A stretch of 6,316 bases of DNA from Alphaproteobacteria bacterium HGW-Alphaproteobacteria-13 (GTDB lineage Bacteria > Pseudomonadota > Alphaproteobacteria > Sphingomonadales > Sphingomonadaceae), in the NCBI GenBank assembly GCA_002842935.1, contig PHEM01000190.1, positions 1-6,316 of the forward strand, given 5' to 3'. This document shows, piece after piece, positions 5,518 through 6,316 of the stretch. Below the pieces are notes generated by a model. It did no database searches, was not told the origin of the DNA, and saw only the letters and a list, made by a program, of their open reading frames with translations. Within the stretch, counting starts at the first letter, position 1, and each line of letters begins with the position of its first letter. Made by a program: the position numbers and the translations under genes.

Positions 5518-5619
5518 GATCCCAAAAAGATAGTGAAGCCATCCCTCGCGATCATGGTAAACCGGCGCTTAAGCCGATTCTGTCCCGATGCGGGTCACAA
5601 GGGTGCGCGCCGACGCGTT

Positions 5620-5636
5620 GCTAACGCGCTGTTAGC
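5620..5636. repeat. Inverted repeat GCTAAC-N5-GTTAGC
   Basis: Exact 6-bp arms GCTAAC (5620-5625) and GTTAGC (5631-5636) around GCGCT. It is about 80 bases upstream of the Sel1 gene and overlaps its weak -35 candidate, so it could be an operator; no T-run follows, so it is not a terminator. Confidence 0.4.
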
Positions 5637-5717
5637 CATTCTACCCTTAATAGGCGTGCCGGGACTGCGTGCCAGCGCCGAACAACAGGCCGGGCAGCCA
5701 GTCATTGGAGACGATCA

Positions 5718-6316
5718 ATGCCACTATTCCGCCGTGCCGCCGCCTTGCTGGCCCTGCCGCTGATCGCGGCGGCGATGTCCGCGCCTGCCCTTGCCGATGT
5801 AAAGAGCGGCGTCGACGCCTGGCAAAGGGGCGACTATGCGGCCGCCGTCGCCGAATGGCGTCCGCTGGCGGTCGCGGGCGACGCCGACGCGCAGTTCAAC
5901 CTGGGCCAGGCCTATAAGCTGGGCCGAGGCGTCCCCACCGACCTGACGCAGGCCGAAGCCTGGTATCGCCGCGCCGCCCAGCAGGGGCATTTGCAGGCGG
6001 AGGATAATCTGGGTCTCGTCCTGTTCACGGCCAACCGCCGCGAAGAGGCGATGAGCTTCATCGCCCGTTCCGCCGCGCGCGGCGAACCGCGCGCGCAATA
6101 TGTGCTGGGCACGGCGCATTTCAACGGCGACCTCGCGCCAAAGGACTGGCCGCTCGCCTATGCGCTGACCAAGCGCGCGAGCGACGCGGGGCTTGAGCTG
6201 GCCTCGGCGCGACTGTCGCAGCTCGACGGGCTGATCCCGCTCGAACAGCGGCAGCGCGGCCTCGCCATGCTGCCGCAGATGGAGCGCGACGAACAGCGCG
6301 CGCGGCTGGCCGCCGT
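5718..6316 (+). CDS. Secreted Sel1-repeat protein (3' end outside window)
   Basis: The reading frame is open from ATG 5718 to the window end (199 complete codons, no stop), so the gene is partial. SD GGAG (5707-5710) is 7 bases upstream. The N-terminus MPLFRRAAALLALPLIAAAM is a Sec signal peptide, with likely cleavage after ALA (residue 26). Sel1-like repeats follow: residues 57-94 (AQFNLGQAYKLGRGVPTD, AWYRRAAQQGHLQA) fit the consensus well, 95-126 are degenerate, and 127-162 (QYVLGTAHFNGDLAPKDW) form another. Sel1 repeats are TPR-like helical solenoids that mediate protein-protein contacts, here in the periplasm. It is divergent from the parA-like operon, whose last gene also encodes a secreted TPR-type protein. 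Similar sphingomonad proteins, as I recall them, end in a SPOR domain, but that part is not visible here. Confidence 0.88.
   Translation, partial: MPLFRRAAALLALPLIAAAMSAPALADVKSGVDAWQRGDYAAAVAEWRPLAVAGDADAQFNLGQAYKLGRGVPTDLTQAEAWYRRAAQQGHLQAEDNLGLVLFTANRREEAMSFIARSAARGEPRAQYVLGTAHFNGDLAPKDWPLAYALTKRASDAGLELASARLSQLDGLIPLEQRQRGLAMLPQMERDEQRARLAA

Larger units (their letters stand above)
5450..5717. promoter_or_regulatory. Divergent regulatory region between the parA-like operon and the Sel1 gene
   Basis: These 268 bases have no convincing gene and are noticeably more AT-rich in parts (5501-5533). They must carry the leftward promoter of the parA-like operon and the rightward promoter of the Sel1 gene, but no strong -35/-10 pair stands out. 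A weak rightward candidate is TTGCTA (5618-5623) with TACCCT (5642-5647). Symmetric elements within it are listed separately. Confidence 0.55.

Noticed and set aside
5492..5533. 13-codon plus-strand mini-ORF (MRGAKIELTIPKR) with GGAGGA upstream
   Set aside because: Attractive SD, but too short to separate from chance; no promoter or attenuator structure follows it, and the CtrA-like motif explains the AT-rich stretch equally well.
5450..5717. parS/centromere iterons or a replication origin beside the parA-like gene
   Set aside because: No 16-bp parS-like palindrome, DnaA-box cluster or direct-repeat array could be found by eye in this region.
5533..5763. 76-codon plus-strand frame with a hydrophobic stretch in the divergent region
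   Set aside because: GTG start with no clear SD, and it overlaps the Sel1 gene start out of frame by 46 bases; the later part is Cys/Pro shadow sequence.

Overview
The window reads as chromosomal DNA of a high-GC alphaproteobacterium, most likely a Sphingomonadales member (Sphingomonas/Sphingopyxis type). This rests on the very GC-rich codon use, the style of PyrB and its dihydroorotase-like partner, and the ParA / ribbon-helix-helix / SPOR gene order. It is a judgement from remembered family resemblance, not from a database search.

Left part (1-2321), plus strand: after an inverted repeat-like doublet at the window edge comes a two-gene pyrimidine operon. pyrB (121-1116, aspartate carbamoyltransferase) overlaps by 10 bases a dihydroorotase-family gene (1107-2321). 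The second protein keeps the fold signatures, but its HxH metal pair and nearly all other metal and catalytic residues are replaced. It is best read as a non-catalytic PyrC'-type partner that supports ATCase assembly, not as an active dihydroorotase. A working dihydroorotase should then be encoded elsewhere.

Middle (2322-2665): a gene-free stretch between two converging transcription units, packed with nested symmetry. An inverted pair of short stem-forming repeats (2336-2361 and 2576-2601) surrounds a 157-bp AT-richer element (2392-2548) with perfect 33-bp inverted termini. Its 91-base core holds two intrinsic-terminator-like hairpins, one facing each way. A separate strong terminator at 2614-2642 closes the minus-strand operon.

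Right part (2666-5449), minus strand: a tight three-gene set transcribed leftward. It encodes a ParA/Soj-type deviant-Walker ATPase (GTG start at 5449), a 217-aa protein with a C-terminal ribbon-helix-helix domain, and a secreted TPR protein ending in a peptidoglycan-binding SPOR domain. The spacing (17 and 19 bases, with SD sequences in the gaps) implies co-transcription. ParA plus an RHH partner resembles a type Ib partition pair, but linkage to a SPOR protein points towards positioning or cell-envelope/division function. This is the most interesting candidate system in the window.

The 268-bp divergent region (5450-5717) carries a 12-bp palindrome over the parA SD, a CtrA-like TTAA-N7-TTAAC near-match, and another inverted repeat. 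It leads rightward into a secreted Sel1-repeat protein (5718 onward) that is cut by the window end.
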